From Bradyrhizobium sp. PSBB068 (GTDB lineage: Bacteria > Pseudomonadota > Alphaproteobacteria > Rhizobiales > Xanthobacteraceae): a stretch of DNA of 64,000 bases. The stretch lies in the NCBI GenBank assembly GCA_016839165.1, contig CP069300.1, forward strand, positions 1,178,001 through 1,242,000. The letters are read 5' to 3'. Made by a program: the position numbers and the translations under genes. A model generated the notes under the pieces. That model ran no database searches, was not told where the DNA came from, and was given only the letters and a program-made list of their open reading frames with translations. Shown here piece after piece: positions 61,043 to 64,000 of this stretch. Every line of letters begins with the position of its first letter. Position 1 is the first letter of the stretch.

Positions 61043-61387
61043 ATGCCCAACGTGATTTTTCACCGCGACGGCGAGACCTTCGTCGGCGAGGTCAAGGAGA
61101 ACACCAATCTCGTCGTCCGCGCCGGCATTCGCCAGTTTCCCTATCCCAACTTCCTGTACGGCTGCGGGATGGGGAAGTGCGGGAAATGCGCGTCGCTGAT
61201 CATCAAGGGCGGCGAGCATTTGCCGGAGCCGAACTGGAAGGAAAAGAAGCGCCTCGGTGCCAGAATCGAGCAGGGATATCGCCTTGCCTGCCAGCTTTGG
61301 CTCACGCATGACGTTGAACTGTCGCAGGAGGCGGCGCCGCTGGCCGACGTGGTCGCGCCTGCCGGCACAGTGGTTGGGAGGACGTGA
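61043..61387 (+). CDS. Plant-type 2Fe-2S ferredoxin (first of two)
   Basis: 114 residues. Cysteine spacing C-x4-C-x2-C in YGCGMGKCGKCASLI (about 41-49) with a fourth cysteine in RLACQLW (about 82) fits a plant-type 2Fe-2S cluster. The N-terminal VIFHRDGETF strand agrees with the beta-grasp fold. It probably donates electrons to the diiron protein encoded upstream. Confidence 0.87.
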   Translation: MPNVIFHRDGETFVGEVKENTNLVVRAGIRQFPYPNFLYGCGMGKCGKCASLIIKGGEHLPEPNWKEKKRLGARIEQGYRLACQLWLTHDVELSQEAAPLADVVAPAGTVVGRT

Positions 61388-61390
61388 CCA

Positions 61391-61687
61391 ATGTATGTGA
61401 TACTGACGAGCAAGCCGGGGCAGTTTCGCACCGAGATCGTCGAGGGCCTGCGGCCGCTCGCGGCCTATGACTATCTGTTCTACGGCATCAGGAAGGCGAC
61501 GTTCGTGATTGCCGAGCTGGTCGCGGAGACCAAGGTCAAGGTGATCGACGAGGCCTGGTCGCCGCCGATCGTGAACGAGGTGCCCTCGAAATTCCTCGAA
61601 AAGTTCGAAACGCCGGAGCGGGCGCTGAACGAGCTCGAGCACCTCATCACGTTCGGCCATATGGACACCAAGCTGCGCAAGCGCTGA
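61391..61687 (+). CDS. Unrecognised small protein between the two ferredoxins
   Basis: 98 residues, MYVILTSKPGQFRTEIVEG onward, with a mixed alpha/beta look, no cysteine, no signal peptide and no membrane segment. GGGAGG precedes its ATG, which lies 3 nt after the first ferredoxin stop. I know no family for it. Position suggests a small component or effector of the diiron system, by analogy with the coupling proteins of bacterial multicomponent monooxygenases, but there is no sequence proof. Confidence 0.75.
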   Translation: MYVILTSKPGQFRTEIVEGLRPLAAYDYLFYGIRKATFVIAELVAETKVKVIDEAWSPPIVNEVPSKFLEKFETPERALNELEHLITFGHMDTKLRKR

Positions 61688-61699
61688 GCGGATGCCGGG

Positions 61700-62029
61700 A
61701 TGATCGAAGTCACGTTTCTGACCAATGGCGGGAAAACCGTGACCGCCGCGGAGAACAGCAACCTGCTGCGCGTCTCGCTGCGCGAGCAGGGCGGCATTCC
61801 GTTCAAGTGCGGCGGCGGACTGTGCGGAACCTGCAAATGCCTGATCGAGAAGGGCATCGAGAACACCGATGCGATCAAGCCGAAGGAGCGCAAGCACCTC
61901 ACCGAGGAGCAGTTCGCCGCCGGCTACCGGATGGCGTGCCAGACCTTCCTCACCGGCAGCGTCAGCGTGTCGTGGGTGCCGAAGACAGCAGTGCAGGCGG
62001 CGCGGTCCGTAGCTGTTGACGGCGAATGA
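61700..62029 (+). CDS. Plant-type 2Fe-2S ferredoxin (second of two)
   Basis: 109 residues. C-x4-C-x2-C in FKCGGGLCGTCKCLIEKG (about 36-44) and a last cysteine in RMACQTFL. It is clearly related to the ferredoxin encoded at 61043 but not a recent copy: the loops and C-termini differ. Last gene of the four-gene operon. Confidence 0.88.
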   Translation: MIEVTFLTNGGKTVTAAENSNLLRVSLREQGGIPFKCGGGLCGTCKCLIEKGIENTDAIKPKERKHLTEEQFAAGYRMACQTFLTGSVSVSWVPKTAVQAARSVAVDGE

Positions 62030-62156
62030 GCGCGGCTTGATGGCCTGCATCCGGCGGTCTAAATACGCAATCGCGGTCATTCGGCCAGGTGTCTGGCGGC
62101 TCTTGGGACCTGTGGCGTCCTTGCATTGAGCGAAGCGCGGCCGGACAGGTCAGTTC

Positions 62157-62966
62157 ATGGCAGGCAGGCTCGGAAGCTCCAAACGTCTCGGCGACGACTA
62201 TCTCTCCCTCCACGGCAGGGTGATCGAGGAGCTGCGGCAGGCGATCCTGAGCCGGCGGCTGAAGCCCGGCGAGCGGCTGGTCGAGGGGCGCCTCGCCGAT
62301 GAGCTTGGGGTGTCCCGCAATCCGGTGCGCGAAGCGATCCGCGTGCTGGAGTCGGAAGGGCTCGTCGAGGTGACCGCGCGGCGCGGCGCCTCCGTCATCA
62401 CGATGAGCGATGAGGAGGCGCGCGAGACGGTCGAGGTGCGCGCGCTGCTCGAGGGACAGAACGCGCGCCTTGCCGCCCGTCGCCGCGAGGAGAGCATCAT
62501 CAAGCGGATCGCGGCGGTGTTGAAGCAGGGCAACGAGGCGGTGGCCGGGCGGCGCTACGACCTGTTGCCGGATCTCAACCAGCAATTCCACCACGAACTG
62601 GCCGAGGCCGGCCGCAACCGCGTGCTCGCCGATCTGCTGAAGCGGCTGCGCGAACGCACGGCGATGCTGTTCTCGCCCACCGATCCGGTGCGTCAGGCCC
62701 GCACCTGGGATGAGCACGCTGCAATCCTGCGCGCCATCATCGCCGGCGACGAGCGTGCTGCGGCCACGCTTGCTGCAGAGCATGTGATGCGGGCCGGCGC
62801 GGACTTTCTCTCGAGCCTGCACGTGCCTGACGAGGAGACTTCGCTTGAGGCGGCGTCGGCGAAGTACGGCCTGCCGTCCGGCTCTCGCGCCGATCAAGTG
62901 GCGACCAAGCCTGTGCGCCGGAACCAGGAGCGCGCCGGCACGCGGCGGCGGAAGGCAGGGAGCTGA
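62157..62966 (+). CDS. GntR-family regulator, FCD subfamily
   Basis: 269 residues. The winged helix-turn-helix (about 20-85; LKPGERLVEGRLADELGVSRNPVREAI) and FCD domain (about 95-230) are complete, with histidines in QQFHHELAE, DEHAAIL and AAEHVMRA. A basic tail of about 35 residues (RNQERAGTRRRKAGS at the end) is unusual. It lies 127 nt after the ferredoxin operon and probably controls the GTATAC sites at 59977 and 60166. Confidence 0.9.
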   Translation: MAGRLGSSKRLGDDYLSLHGRVIEELRQAILSRRLKPGERLVEGRLADELGVSRNPVREAIRVLESEGLVEVTARRGASVITMSDEEARETVEVRALLEGQNARLAARRREESIIKRIAAVLKQGNEAVAGRRYDLLPDLNQQFHHELAEAGRNRVLADLLKRLRERTAMLFSPTDPVRQARTWDEHAAILRAIIAGDERAAATLAAEHVMRAGADFLSSLHVPDEETSLEAASAKYGLPSGSRADQVATKPVRRNQERAGTRRRKAGS

Positions 62967-63147
62967 ACGCGCCCGCCGCGTGTTGATGGTTTTATGGCCT
63001 GCCGATCCGGGGTTCAGAGGTCCGGTGGTACCGCTCCGCATCGTGCGCTTACTTTCTTGACCGTATCTGCCTCGCTCGCTACCTCTCTTCCCAATGCTGG
63101 GCAGGGACGCAACTCTGCCGGCCGCGCCGCATGGCCGGGGGAAACCA

Positions 63148-64000
63148 ATGAACAACAACAATCATGGCGCGCCGGCGAACGACGTCGCCGAGTATGATTA
63201 CATCGTCGTCGGTGCCGGCTCGGCCGGCTGCGTGCTTGCCAACCGCCTGAGCGCCGACGGCAAGCACTCGGTGCTGCTGCTCGAGGCCGGGCCGAAGGAC
63301 ACCAACATCTGGATCCATGTCCCGCTCGGCTACGGCAAGCTGTTCAAGGAAAAATCCGTCAACTGGATGTACCAGACCGAGCCCGAGCCCGGTCTGAACG
63401 GCCGGCAGGTGTTCCAGCCGCGGGGAAAAGTGCTCGGCGGTTCCAGCTCGATCAACGGCCTGCTCTACGTGCGCGGCCAGCACGAGGACTATGACCGCTG
63501 GCGGCAGCGCGGCAATGCCGGCTGGGGCTATGACGACGTGTTGCCGTACTTCAGGAAGGCGGAAGATCAGCAGCGCGGCTCCGACAAATATCACGGCGCC
63601 GGCGGACCGCTGCCGGTGTCGGACTGGCGCTACCATGATCCGCTGTCGGAAGCGTTCGTGCATGCCGCGGCCGAAGTCGGCATTCCGACCAATCCGGATT
63701 TCAATGGCGCGACCCAGGAGGGCGCGGGCTTCTTCCAGACCACGACGCGGCGCGGCCGGCGGGCCTCGACGGCGCGGTCCTATCTGCGGCCGGCGTTGAC
63801 GCGCGGCAATCTGCGCGTCGAGACCTCGGCGCTGGCACAGCGCATCCTGTTCGACGGCAAGCGCGCCAGCGGCGTCGCGTACAAGCAGGACGGGCAGTTG
63901 CGCATGGCCAAGGCGCGCAAGGAAGTGCTTGTGTCGAGCGGCGCGTACAACTCGCCGCAATTGCTGCAGCTCTCTGGCGTCGGTCCGGCCGATCTGCTGA
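63148..64000 (+). CDS. GMC-family FAD oxidoreductase (3' end outside window)
   Basis: The first 284 codons are present; the gene runs off the window. The N-terminal dinucleotide fold YDYIVVGAGSAGCVLANRLS, the ELEAGP-like LLLEAGPKD, the GMC signature 1 region GKVLGGSSSINGLLYVRG and signature 2 (GAYNSPQLLQLSGVGP near the end) are intact. Choline dehydrogenase-like GMC proteins oxidise alcohols to aldehydes. It follows the GntR gene by 181 nt and could supply the aldehyde for the dehydrogenase at 56885. GGGGG lies just before the ATG. Confidence 0.92.
   Translation, partial: MNNNNHGAPANDVAEYDYIVVGAGSAGCVLANRLSADGKHSVLLLEAGPKDTNIWIHVPLGYGKLFKEKSVNWMYQTEPEPGLNGRQVFQPRGKVLGGSSSINGLLYVRGQHEDYDRWRQRGNAGWGYDDVLPYFRKAEDQQRGSDKYHGAGGPLPVSDWRYHDPLSEAFVHAAAEVGIPTNPDFNGATQEGAGFFQTTTRRGRRASTARSYLRPALTRGNLRVETSALAQRILFDGKRASGVAYKQDGQLRMAKARKEVLVSSGAYNSPQLLQLSGVGPADLL

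Noticed and set aside
1..64000. tRNA, rRNA, integrase, transposase or toxin-antitoxin genes
   Set aside because: I looked for these in gaps and reading frames and saw none. A covariance search was not possible, so a small RNA could have been missed.

Overview
The window looks like chromosomal DNA of a Bradyrhizobium-like alphaproteobacterium (order Hyphomicrobiales). This rests on the high GC content, strong C/G preference at third codon positions, the many catabolic and transport genes, and the dispersed inverted repeats between genes, which resemble families I associate with Bradyrhizobium and Rhodopseudomonas. I saw no rRNA, tRNA, insertion sequence, CRISPR array or phage gene. The genes are mostly metabolic operons, each with its own regulator.

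Layout. 2-844 is the end of a PQQ- and haem-dependent alcohol dehydrogenase. 1019-5245 holds an MFS carrier, a LigJ-type hydratase and an RraA-type aldolase (the end of the 4,5-cleavage pathway for gallate or protocatechuate) with a divergent LysR regulator. 6027-9089 encodes an SsuBC/NrtBC-like ABC importer without a binding protein. 9301-13746 is mixed: a glutamine amidotransferase, a membrane protein, cytochrome b561, and a divergent Lrp regulator/alanine dehydrogenase pair. 13956-20821 is an IclR-controlled unit that joins a leuC-leuD-leuB set to a complete SsuABC-like importer, which suggests a catabolic rather than biosynthetic role.

21260-29326 is a complete D-glucarate/galactarate pathway: GudP uptake, GudD and GarD dehydratases, KdgD, and a 2,5-dioxopentanoate dehydrogenase giving 2-oxoglutarate, with a LysR regulator. 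32367-35283 encodes an aldose dehydrogenase, an aldose epimerase and a lactonase, the first steps of non-phosphorylative galactose or L-arabinose oxidation; the products could join the same 2-oxoglutarate route. 35341-38768 is a TetR-led operon of unknown substrate. 39191-46863 holds a crotonase with an altered active site, small housekeeping or unknown genes, a GGDEF/EAL protein, a Tlde1-like peptidoglycan enzyme and an AraC regulator.

47035-64000 is an oxygenase-rich block. It contains an acyl-CoA dehydrogenase, a Rieske oxygenase and its reductase with a GntR gene between them, an extradiol dioxygenase with an MhpA-like hydroxylase, and then a divergent unit. That unit has an aldehyde dehydrogenase and a membrane carrier on one side. 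On the other it has a haem-oxygenase-like diiron protein with two plant-type ferredoxins and an unrecognised 98-residue protein, followed by a GntR regulator and a GMC oxidoreductase cut by the window end. This last cassette is the best candidate for an undescribed oxidative pathway. Its two promoters carry matching GTATAC-type operator candidates.
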